NCBI RefSeq assembly: GCF_016862635.1
Contig: NZ_BONI01000045.1
Coordinates: 1-64,000, forward strand
Direction: 5' to 3'
Source of the DNA: Catellatospora coxensis
GTDB lineage: Bacteria; Actinomycetota; Actinomycetes; Mycobacteriales; Micromonosporaceae
Length of the DNA stretch: 64,000 nt
The notes beneath the pieces were generated by a model. That model saw nothing but the letters and a program-made list of their open reading frames with translations, did not search any database and was not told the origin of the DNA. Positions within the stretch are counted from its first letter, which is position 1; every line of letters begins with the position of its first letter. The position numbers were made by a program, and so were the translations under genes. This document shows positions 40,733 through 49,000 of the stretch, piece after piece.

Positions 40733-42607
40733 GTGGTTCGGCTGGGAGTGCGGCGACGCGCACGCGTCTGGTTCGACGGCACGATGGACCGCGGCGCCGC
40801 CGCCCTCATCGGCTGGCTGGGCCTGGCGTCACTGGTCCTCGTCAGTGTCGTGACCGGACTCGCGGCGCTGTTCGCGCCGAAGGAGACCTACGCCGACGGC
40901 GGCTGGGCGAACGTGCTGTGGCGCAGCGTGCTGCGCACCCTGGACCCGGGCACCATGGGCGGCGACGGCGGCGGGCCCGTCTACCTCGGGCTCATGCTCG
41001 TCGTCACCATCGGCGGCATCTTCCTCGTCAGCTCGCTGATCGGCGTGCTCACCACCGGCCTCAACGACGCCATCACCAACCTGCGCAAGGGCCGCTCGCC
41101 GGTGATCGCCCAGGGCCACATCGTGGTGCTGGGCTGGTCCGACCAGGTCTTCACGGTCGTCAGCGAGCTCGCCGCGGCCAACCGCGGCTCGCGCCGCAGC
41201 AGCGTGGTGGTGCTCGCCGACCGGGACAAGGTCGAGATGGAGGACCAGATCCGCGCCCGGGTCGGCGACACCGGCCGCACCCGGGTGGTGTGCCGGTCCG
41301 GCAGCCCGCTCAAGCGTACCGACCTCGACCTGGTCAGCCTCGACACCGCGCGGGCGGTGATGGTGCTGTCGCCGGCCGGCGACGACCCCGACATCGACGT
41401 CATCAAGGTGCTGCTGCTGCTCAACAACCGGCCCTGGCCCGCGGTGCGGCCGCACGTGGTCGCCGCCGTGCAGGAGTCGGCGAACGTCGCCGCGGCGAAG
41501 CTGGCCGCAGGGCGGCACGCGCTGATCGTCGACGCCGACGACATCGCCGTACGCATGGTCGTGCAGTCGCACCGGCAGTCGGGCCTGTCGACGGTCTGCA
41601 CCGACCTGCTCGACTTCGCCGGCAACGAGATCTACATCCGGGCCGAGCCGTCGCTGGCCGGCCGCGTGTACGGCGAGGTGCTCGGCGCGTTCGAGGCGGG
41701 CGCGCCGATCGGGCTGCGCCGCGCCGACGGGACGATCGCGGTCAACCCGCCGATGGACACCGTCCTGGCCGAGAACGACGAGGTCATCCTCATCGCCGAG
41801 GACGACCTGCTGATCGAGGTTGCCGCCGAACCGGCCCGGGTGCACGGCGACGCGATCGTGCTGGTGCCCGACAGCAAGCGCGCGCCGGACCGGACGCTGA
41901 TGGTCGGCTGGAACTCCCGCGCGGATCGGGTGGTGGACCTGCTGGACCGCTTCGCCGAACCGGGCTCCGTGCTCGACGTCGCCGCCCCGCTCGCGCCGGA
42001 GGAGGCGCTGGCGGCGCAGCGGGCCAACGTGACCGTCGGGCACAAGCGCTGCCAGCCCACCAGCCGCCGTGACCTGGAGGCCATGGAGCTGGGCGGGTAC
42101 CAGAACATCATCGTGCTGTCCGACGACTCCGCCGAGCCCGACCACGCCGACGACCGCACCCTGGTGACGTTGCTGCACCTGCGCGACATCGAGGTCAACC
42201 TGGGCGAGCCGTACTCGATCGTGACCGAGATGAACGACGACGGCAACCGCGAGGTCGCCCAGGTCACCAAGGCCGACGACTTCGTGGTCTCGGCACGGCT
42301 GATCAGCCTGCTGATGACGCAGCTGGCCGAGAACCGGCACCTGTACGAGGTGTTCGCCGACCTGTTCGACGCCTCCGGGGCGGAGATCCACCTCAAGCCG
42401 GCCGGTGACTACGTGCAGCCCGGCGCGGAGGTCACCTTCGCCACGGTGGTGGAGTCGGCCCGGCGGCGCGGCGAGTCGGCGATCGGCTTCCGCCGCCGCG
42501 ACGACGCCGACCAGCCCCCGTTCTACGGCGTCGTGCTCAACCCGCGCCGGTCCCGGCTCGTGCGGCTGGACGCGGGCGACAGCGTCATCGTGATCGCCAC
42601 GGACTGA
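40733..42607 (+). CDS. CASTOR/POLLUX-type ion channel with TrkA-N-like domains
   Basis: A 624-residue membrane protein. Two transmembrane helices (IGWLGLASLVLVSVVTGLAA and LGLMLVVTIGGIFLVSSLIG) flank a pore-like segment. Two Rossmann-like RCK/TrkA-N domains follow (GHIVVLGWSDQVFTVVSELA and DRTLMVGWNSRADRVVDLLD). This is the bacterial CASTOR/POLLUX-related architecture, thought to conduct K+ or other cations under ligand control. GTG 40733 is used because GGGAGG lies seven bases upstream; a GTG at 40718 is less well placed. A TAGGAT box (40670-40675) and an inverted repeat ATGTCC-N9-GGACAT (40674-40694) mark the likely promoter region. Confidence 0.88.
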   Translation: MVRLGVRRRARVWFDGTMDRGAAALIGWLGLASLVLVSVVTGLAALFAPKETYADGGWANVLWRSVLRTLDPGTMGGDGGGPVYLGLMLVVTIGGIFLVSSLIGVLTTGLNDAITNLRKGRSPVIAQGHIVVLGWSDQVFTVVSELAAANRGSRRSSVVVLADRDKVEMEDQIRARVGDTGRTRVVCRSGSPLKRTDLDLVSLDTARAVMVLSPAGDDPDIDVIKVLLLLNNRPWPAVRPHVVAAVQESANVAAAKLAAGRHALIVDADDIAVRMVVQSHRQSGLSTVCTDLLDFAGNEIYIRAEPSLAGRVYGEVLGAFEAGAPIGLRRADGTIAVNPPMDTVLAENDEVILIAEDDLLIEVAAEPARVHGDAIVLVPDSKRAPDRTLMVGWNSRADRVVDLLDRFAEPGSVLDVAAPLAPEEALAAQRANVTVGHKRCQPTSRRDLEAMELGGYQNIIVLSDDSAEPDHADDRTLVTLLHLRDIEVNLGEPYSIVTEMNDDGNREVAQVTKADDFVVSARLISLLMTQLAENRHLYEVFADLFDASGAEIHLKPAGDYVQPGAEVTFATVVESARRRGESAIGFRRRDDADQPPFYGVVLNPRRSRLVRLDAGDSVIVIATD

Positions 42608-42618
42608 CCGCGGATCGA

Positions 42619-42647
42619 GGGCCGGGCGGCCTCAGCCGTCCCGGCCC
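42619..42647. terminator. Short hairpin between convergent genes
   Basis: An 8-bp GC stem (42619-42626 with 42640-42647) between the channel and methyltransferase-like genes; the loop includes the stop codon of the latter. Modest support. Confidence 0.4.
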
Positions 42648-43132
42648 GGTTTCCGCGGTGGCAGCAGGACCAGGGCGTGGTTCTTCGGGCCGCGGAAGGC
42701 CAGCTCCACGTGCTCGACCCGGCCGCCCAGCGCCCGGTGATGGGCGGTGATGGCGTTCATCAGCTCGTCGCGGCCGAGTTTGCGGTCGCGGTCCCAGAAG
42801 TTGCAGCAGGGCACGACGAGCACGGGGCGGACCCGGGCCGAGTCCACGACCTCGCGCAGCGCCTCGTCCGGGTGCAGGCCCACGATCAGGTCGTAGTAGT
42901 CGGCGAGCGTGGCCAGGTAGGGCTCGGCGCGGGCGGGCACGCCCTTGAGCGTCCAGCCACGCGGGTCCACGACCTCGGCCTCCAGGCCGAACCGCTTGCG
43001 CAGCAGCCGGGTCAGCATGCCCTGGCCGCCCGCCACGTCGGCGACGTAGCGGGCCTGCGGGAACCGGCTGGTGACGTACTCGGCGAGCACGTCGAAGCGG
43101 GTCTCGTCGCCATGGAAGCGGTGCCGGGTCAT
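42632..43132 (-). CDS. SAM methyltransferase-like protein
   Basis: A 166-residue protein with a class I methyltransferase-like motif I (YVADVAGGQGMLTRLLRKRF), an acidic strand end (EVVDPRG) and DLIVGLHPDEALREVVDSA in the position of motif IV. VVPCCNFWDRDRKLG resembles a conserved core seen in uncharacterised methyltransferase-like proteins. Substrate unknown. ATG 43132 is used. It follows the ABC exporter gene by 16 bases on the same strand, so the two may be co-transcribed. Confidence 0.7.
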   Translation of the reverse strand: MTRHRFHGDETRFDVLAEYVTSRFPQARYVADVAGGQGMLTRLLRKRFGLEAEVVDPRGWTLKGVPARAEPYLATLADYYDLIVGLHPDEALREVVDSARVRPVLVVPCCNFWDRDRKLGRDELMNAITAHHRALGGRVEHVELAFRGPKNHALVLLPPRKPGRDG

Positions 43133-43148
43133 GGGGACAGTCTCCCGG

Positions 43149-44951
43149 TCACCCGGCGAGTGCCGCGTAGCGGCCACCGACCTCGATGAGCCGGCGGTGC
43201 GAGCCCGACTCGAGGATGCGGCCGTGGTCGAGCACGGCGATCTGGTCGGCGTCGCGCACGGTGGACATCCGGTGCGCGATGGTGATCGTGGTACGCCCGC
43301 GGGTCAGTTCGTCGAGCGCCCGCTGCACGGCCCGCTCGGTCTGCGTGTCCAGAGCGCTGGTCGCCTCGTCGAGCACCAGGATGCGCGGGTCGCGCAGCAG
43401 CGTACGGGCGATCGCCAGCCGCTGCTTCTCGCCGCCGGAGAACCGGTGCCCGCGCGAGCCGACGACGGTGTCGTAGCCGTCGGGCAGCCCGGCGATCAGG
43501 TCGTGGATCTGTGCGCCGCGGGCGGCCTGCTCGATCTCGGCGTCGGTGGCGTCCGGTTTGACGTAGCGCAGGTTCTCCCTGATCGTCGTGTGCAGCAGGT
43601 ACGTCTCCTGGCTGACCACGCCGACGATGCGCGCGACGTCGGCCAGCCGCAGGTCGCGCAGGTCCACGCCGTCGATCGTGATGCGCCCGGCGGACGGGTC
43701 GTGGAGCCGGGCGATCAGCGACGCGATGGTGCTCTTGCCCGATCCGGTCTCGCCGACCAGGGCCAGCGAGGTGCCCGCGGGAACGTCGAGGCTGACGCCC
43801 GCCACGGCGGCGGTCCCGCTGCCCGGGTAGGCGAAGGTGACGTCCTCCAGGCGCAGGTGGCCGGTGACCCGGGCCGGGTCGAGGTCGACCGGGTGCGCCG
43901 GGTCGTCGACGTCGACGGGCAGGTCCAGGTATTCGAAGATGCGGGCGAACAGGGCCAGCGAGCTGGTCAGCGATACGCCGACGTTGAGCAGGCCCATCAG
44001 CGGCCGGAACAGGTTGGCCTGCAGCGCGGTGAAGGCGACCAGGGTGCCGATGCTCAGCGTGCCGGCGGTCGCGGGCAGGCCCGCGCTGAGGTAGATGACG
44101 GCGGGGATGGCCGCGAAGACGATGCTCATCGAGGCCATCCGCCAGCGGCCGGCCAGCTCCGAGCGCAGCTCCAGGTCGATGAGGCGGGCCGAGGAGGCCG
44201 CGAAACGCGCGACGAGCGCGGGGCCGGTGCCGGTGGTCTTGCTCAGCTGCACGCCGCTGATCGACAGGCCCTCGTCGATGGTGACGTTGAGGTCGGCCAG
44301 CTCGTGCTGGCGCTGCGCGGTGATCGTACGGCGCATGCGGGCGACGCGGCGGGTCAGGTAGACGGCCGGGGGCACCACGACCAGGGAGACCAGCGACAGC
44401 TGCCAGGACAGCGCGGCCATGGCCACGGCGGTGGCGACGGTGGTGGTGAGGTTCGAGGCGACGGAGGTGGCGGTGGAGGTGACCACGGCCTGCATACCGC
44501 CGATGTCGTTGGTGATGCGGGACTGCACCTCGCCGGTGCGGGTGCGGGTGAAGAAGGCGATCGACTGCCGATGCAGGTGCGTGAAGACGTCCGTGCGCAG
44601 CCGGTGCATGACCTGCTGGCCGACGGTGGTGGAGAGCCAGGTCTGCACGACGCCCAGCGCGGAGGTCAGCGCGGCGACGGCGACCATGCCGAGCACCAGC
44701 CAGATCAGCAGGGTCAGGTCGGCGTGGGGGAGCGCGACGTCGATGACCTCGCGCAGCAGGAACGGCGAGGCCATGGCGATCACGGACGAGGCCACGATGA
44801 TCGCGGTGACGGCGGCGAGCTGCCAGCGGTGGGCGGTGAACAGGCCGCCGATGCGGCGCAGCGAGACCTCGCGGGCCTGCGCCTTCTCCTCGGCGGTGAC
44901 GGTGTGCGGGCCGCCGCGGCGGCCTTGTCGTTCCATGAGCGGGCTGTCCAA
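43149..44951 (-). CDS. ABC-type multidrug exporter (TMD-NBD)
   Basis: A 600-residue half-transporter, about six transmembrane helices then an ATPase domain. Walker A is ALVGETGSGKSTIASL, the Q loop VVSQETYLLHTTIRENL, the signature RFSGGEKQRLAIAR (FSGGE variant), Walker B RILVLDEATSALD and the H loop TITIAHRMSTV, so all catalytic residues are present and it likely works as a homodimer. The start is a TTG at 44951 eight bases after GGAAGGA; ATG 44936 is the alternative. It is divergent from a MarR regulator across an operator-like palindrome, which implies regulated efflux of a toxic compound. Confidence 0.92.
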   Translation of the reverse strand: MDSPLMERQGRRGGPHTVTAEEKAQAREVSLRRIGGLFTAHRWQLAAVTAIIVASSVIAMASPFLLREVIDVALPHADLTLLIWLVLGMVAVAALTSALGVVQTWLSTTVGQQVMHRLRTDVFTHLHRQSIAFFTRTRTGEVQSRITNDIGGMQAVVTSTATSVASNLTTTVATAVAMAALSWQLSLVSLVVVPPAVYLTRRVARMRRTITAQRQHELADLNVTIDEGLSISGVQLSKTTGTGPALVARFAASSARLIDLELRSELAGRWRMASMSIVFAAIPAVIYLSAGLPATAGTLSIGTLVAFTALQANLFRPLMGLLNVGVSLTSSLALFARIFEYLDLPVDVDDPAHPVDLDPARVTGHLRLEDVTFAYPGSGTAAVAGVSLDVPAGTSLALVGETGSGKSTIASLIARLHDPSAGRITIDGVDLRDLRLADVARIVGVVSQETYLLHTTIRENLRYVKPDATDAEIEQAARGAQIHDLIAGLPDGYDTVVGSRGHRFSGGEKQRLAIARTLLRDPRILVLDEATSALDTQTERAVQRALDELTRGRTTITIAHRMSTVRDADQIAVLDHGRILESGSHRRLIEVGGRYAALAG

Positions 44952-44978
44952 GGGGTGGGTCCTTCCGTGGGTGGATGC

Positions 44979-45000
44979 TGAGGTTACCTCAACATGAGGT
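44979..45000. promoter_or_regulatory. Overlapping MarR-type operator palindromes
   Basis: TGAGGTTACCTCA (44979-44991) overlaps ACCTCA-ACA-TGAGGT (44986-45000), so TGAGGT half-sites are arranged as nested inverted repeats between the divergent exporter and MarR genes. This is the expected place for a MarR dimer to repress both. Confidence 0.65.
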
Positions 45001-45030
45001 TCCAACAGCAACCACTGGTACGGTATTCCC

Positions 45031-45444
45031 GTGGACGAGCACGAGGAGACGGGCCTGTCGGAGGCCTTCTGGGCGGTCGCCCGCCGCCTGCGGCACCTCA
45101 CCAAGGATGCGCTGGCCCCCTGGCAGATCACGCCGTCCCAGTCGCGGGCCCTGAATGTGCTGGGCCGTCAGGAGGCACTGCGCCTCAACGAGCTCGCCGA
45201 GCAGCTGCGCATCGCCCCTCGCTCGGCCACCGAGGTCGTCGACGACCTGCAGGCCCGCGGCCTCGTCGAACGCCGCGCCGACCCGGCGGACCGCCGGGCG
45301 ACGCTGGTGGCGCTGACCGGTCCCGGCCGCGACACCGCCCAGGCCATCGAAGCCGCCCGCCGCGCCGAGGCCGACCGGTTCTTCAGCGCCCTCGACCCGG
45401 ACGATCGCGCCCAGCTCGGTCGTATCCTGCACAAACTCACCTGA
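45031..45444 (+). CDS. MarR-family regulator of the divergent exporter
   Basis: A 137-residue winged-helix regulator: dimerisation helix LSEAFWAVARRLRHLTKDAL, recognition region LRLNELAEQLRIAPRSATEV and the wing DDLQARGLVERRADPADRRA. The GTG at 45031 is preceded by TACGGT with a six-base gap, giving a leaderless layout. Its position opposite the ABC exporter with shared palindromes suggests repression of the exporter and of itself, relieved by a transported ligand. Confidence 0.92.
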   Translation: MDEHEETGLSEAFWAVARRLRHLTKDALAPWQITPSQSRALNVLGRQEALRLNELAEQLRIAPRSATEVVDDLQARGLVERRADPADRRATLVALTGPGRDTAQAIEAARRAEADRFFSALDPDDRAQLGRILHKLT

Positions 45445-45502
45445 CCCAGGTGCACGGTCCGACTGTCGTTGCGTGAGCGGCGCACAGGCTGCGCTGCCAC
45501 CG

Positions 45503-45814
45503 TCAGGCAGGTGCGTCGGCCGCCGGGATCTCCTGCGCCGGGCGAGGCACATAGCGAACATCGGTTTCGGACAGCGGGTTCAGAAAAGCCCGGAACATCA
45601 TGAGGGGATGCCAGCCCTGAGGGGCGGAGTCGAAGGCCGCCACCGCGTCGCGCAGGCCGCCGTTGTCGAGGGCGATCGACAGAGTGCCTTCGCTCTGCTC
45701 GACGGTGGACCGGTCGTCGAGGTACCGCCCAGACGAAGCGCCGCACCAGCAGCTACGCGGCTCCGGCCGCATGAGGATCACATCGCCGCAGGAGCGGCAA
45801 ACCATGAGTTTCAT
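45503..45814 (-). CDS. Small zinc-ribbon-like hypothetical protein
   Basis: A 103-residue protein opening with MVCRSCGDVILMRPEPRSCW followed by CG, i.e. Cys-x2-Cys and Cys-x-Cys pairs that could bind one zinc. The rest (GTLSIALDNGGLRDAVAAFD to FRAFLNPLSETDVRYV) is not recognised. TACCAT lies eight bases upstream of the ATG as a possible leaderless -10. Function unknown. Confidence 0.65.
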   Translation of the reverse strand: MKLMVCRSCGDVILMRPEPRSCWCGASSGRYLDDRSTVEQSEGTLSIALDNGGLRDAVAAFDSAPQGWHPLMMFRAFLNPLSETDVRYVPRPAQEIPAADAPA

Positions 45815-45950
45815 GATCGCGCATGGTAGCCGGAACCGTCCGAATCAGGCCACGGGAATATCGCCGTGTACGTGGCACCGCAACGGTTTCGGCCTGCTCG
45901 GCGACCGACGGGTGAGATGCGGCCGGTCCGTCGGCGCGGCAGGCGACGAG

Positions 45951-45993
45951 GAAGCCGGTCGGTGTGCCATCGTCTGGCGCGCCGACCGGCTTC
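45951..45993 (-). terminator. Terminator of the carboxylase gene
   Basis: A 12-bp perfect stem (45951-45962 with 45982-45993, 19-base loop) begins 16 bases past the stop of the long carboxylase gene. Confidence 0.6.
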
Positions 45994-46008
45994 CGGGCCG
46001 TTCCGGTG

Positions 46009-49000
46009 TTACGCGGCGGCGAGGCCGCGCTCGATCGCCGCGATGATCTGCGGGCGCATCTCCGCGGCGCTGATGATGGCGTCGACGGAGCCGACCTGGA
46101 CGGCGCGCTGGATGCTGTGCACGCCGTCGAACTCGGCGGCGACCTCGCTCAGCTTCTCCGCCCGGACCGAGGCCCGCACGTCGAGCAGCTGCCCGACCAG
46201 GGCCGCCTTCTCGCCGCCGGTCGCGGCGACGATGCGGGTCTCCAGGTCGACCACCCGCGGGTCCTTGGCGGTACGGGCGTTGACGTCACCCGCGAACACC
46301 ACGGCCGCGGCCGGCGCGCCGCCGAGCACCGAGGCGAACGAGCCCTCCAGTGCCAGCACCGTCATGTTCGGGTTGAGCGCCTTGGAGAACACCACGAACG
46401 CGCCGCCGTGGTAGCGGGAGATCACGCAGAACACGATCGGGCCGCGGAAGTTGACGATCGCCCGGCCGATCTCCGCGCCGTACTCCAGCTGCAGCTTGCG
46501 CATCGACTCCGGTGAGCCGTCGAACCCGGACAGGTTCGCCAGCACGACGAGCGGCCGGTTGCCGCTCGCGGCGTTGATGGCCCGCGCCGCCTTCTTCGAC
46601 GACTGCGGGAACAGCGTGCCCGCCGTGTACGTGTCGGGGCCGTCGGTGGGCGGGAAGCCGCGCCGCGGCACCGAGCGGGACTCGATGCCCAGCAGGCACA
46701 CCGGGATGCCGCCCAGGTGCACGTCCTGCACGACGGTCGTCTCGGCGTCGGCCATGCCCGCCCAGCGCTCCAGGATCGCGTGGTCCTGGTCCGCGAGGGC
46801 CCGCATCAGCGTGCGGATGTCGAACGGCTTCTTGCGGTCGGGGTTGTGCTCCTTGGAGAAGATCTGCCCGACGGTCGTGAAGTCGCTGTCCGGCACCGCG
46901 TGCGGGAACGGCGAGATGTCCCGGTCGGCCGGGTCGGTGGTGGCCGCCCGGCGCGGGCCGGCCTCGCCCGGCGCGATGTAGGTGTGCTCGTGGTGGGCCA
47001 TCAGCACGCCCTGGGCGGTCCGCAGGTCCGGGGCCCAGTACTGGGCCTGGCCGTTGGGGCCCATCACCCGGTCGTAGCCGCCGATGCCGAAGTTGTCCTC
47101 GGCCGACACGCCACCGGAGAAGTCCAGCGACTGCTTGCCGGTCAGCACCATCGCCGAGTCCGGGGTCATCACCAGGATGCCCTTGGTGTGCATCAGCATG
47201 GTGGCCTCGGCGTTCCAGTACGGCTGCGCGCCGACCGTGATGCCCGCGACCACGATGTTGATCTCGCCGCCGTCCTGGGTGAACTCGACGATGCGCTTGA
47301 GCGCCGCGGCCACCCAGTCCATGTTCTCGGTGCCCGAGTCCATCGAGATCCGGGCGCCCGCCGACAGCGCGAACCAGTCGAGCGGCACCTGCATCCGCTC
47401 GGCCAGGTTCAGCGCCGCGATGATCCGCGCGCACTCCGGCTCCGACAGCGCGCCCAGCGCCTTGGTCGGGTCGCCGAGCAGCACCACCCGGGTGACGCCC
47501 TCGGGGTAGCGCTCGGTCGGCGTGCTGACCACACCGGCCACGATGCCCGCCTTGTTGCGCCCCTTGGGCCGCTCCACCGCGACCAGCTCACCGGTGTCGT
47601 CCAGGTCGTACTCGGTGAAGCTGCCCTCGCGGCCGGCCAGCAGGCCGGTCAGCTCGTACGGGTAGGTGGTGCCGCGGCGGCGGGCCGACAGCACCTTCTG
47701 CCGGTAGTCGTCCAGCGGCTCGATCGGCTCGGTCGTCGGCGCGGTGACCGACATGCGCATGCCCTGGTCGAAGGACACCTCGACCGCGACGTCGCCCATC
47801 TCGCCGGTGACCTGGTCACGCTGGCGGCCCAGGACGAGCACCTGCTCCAGGCCCGCCCCGGCGGTGCGCGGCAGCACGCGCTGGATGACCGTGTTCAGGT
47901 CCTCCATGGTCAGCTCGCTGTTCGGCCAGACGTACAGCGTGATGCGGTTGGTGTCGAGGCGCTTCTTGGCCGGTCGCCGCGCCTGGACCTTGCGGATCGC
48001 GTCGAGGCAGCCGTCGAGCATGCCCTCCAGGGCCGGCAGGGCCAGCACCCGGCCGTCGGCGTCGCGCAGCGGGGTCAGGTCGCGGACCTGCGCCATCGCC
48101 GCCAGCCGCTCGTCGGCCGGGTTGTCCGGCGCGACGCAGCGGAAGAGGTAGACCTCTTCGTCGATCGACGGCAGGCGGGTCAGGTCGAAGTTGCGCAGCC
48201 GCGGCAGCTGCAGGCGCTCGGCGATCTGCGGGTGCAGCCCGCGGATGACCCGGTCCTCGCCCTGTCCCGGCCGGAACGTGAAGTGGTGGTGCATCGCGGC
48301 GCCGGTCGGCCCGGCCACCGACACGGTGACCCGCTGGAGCACGTCCAGCAGGCCGGCGCGGTCGAGCACCTCGCGCAGCGTGCCGGCCATGGTGTCCGCG
48401 TCGGGCTGGTCGGCCCAGGTCAGGTACACGTCGGCGAAGGACGCGCCGTCGGTCAGCCCGGCGGTCTTCGCCAGGGCCGCGGGCAGGTCGGCGTAGTCCG
48501 TCGCCGTCGAGATCAGCCGGAACCGCTCGCCGTCGCGGTCGTACGCGGCGGTGAAGAACGGGTGCCCGTCGAGCTCGACGCAGTTCACCTCGCTGATGCC
48601 GCGGTTGCCGTAGTAGCGGCGGCTGAGCACCTCCAGCATCGGCCCGTTGTCGGCGTTCGGCCGGCCGATGCGCTGCGCGAGCAGCCGCACCAGCGGCTCC
48701 GGCGAGGCGACCATCTTCGCGATGCGCTCGTCGCGGTCGGCGGCGGCCGGGTCGCGGTCGAGCTGGCGCAGGTGGTCGCGGACCTCGTTGTAGACCTCGG
48801 CGCGCTTGCGGCGCAGCATCGGCTGGGCCGCCCAGCGGAACACGATGCTGCGGGCGAGGTCGCCGACGACCGGGTAGCGGACCTGGGTGGCCCAGATCAG
48901 GTGCTCCAGCGCCTGGCCGACCGCGTCGCGCTGCGCCTCGGCGGGGATCGGCTCGGTCAGCCACTGCTGCAGCAGCGACACGATGACCGCGACGTCGGCC

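Noticed and set aside
43071-44981. Long plus-strand frame across the ABC exporter
   Set aside because: Shadow of the minus-strand exporter, whose Walker and signature motifs are clear; the plus translation is compositionally unnatural.
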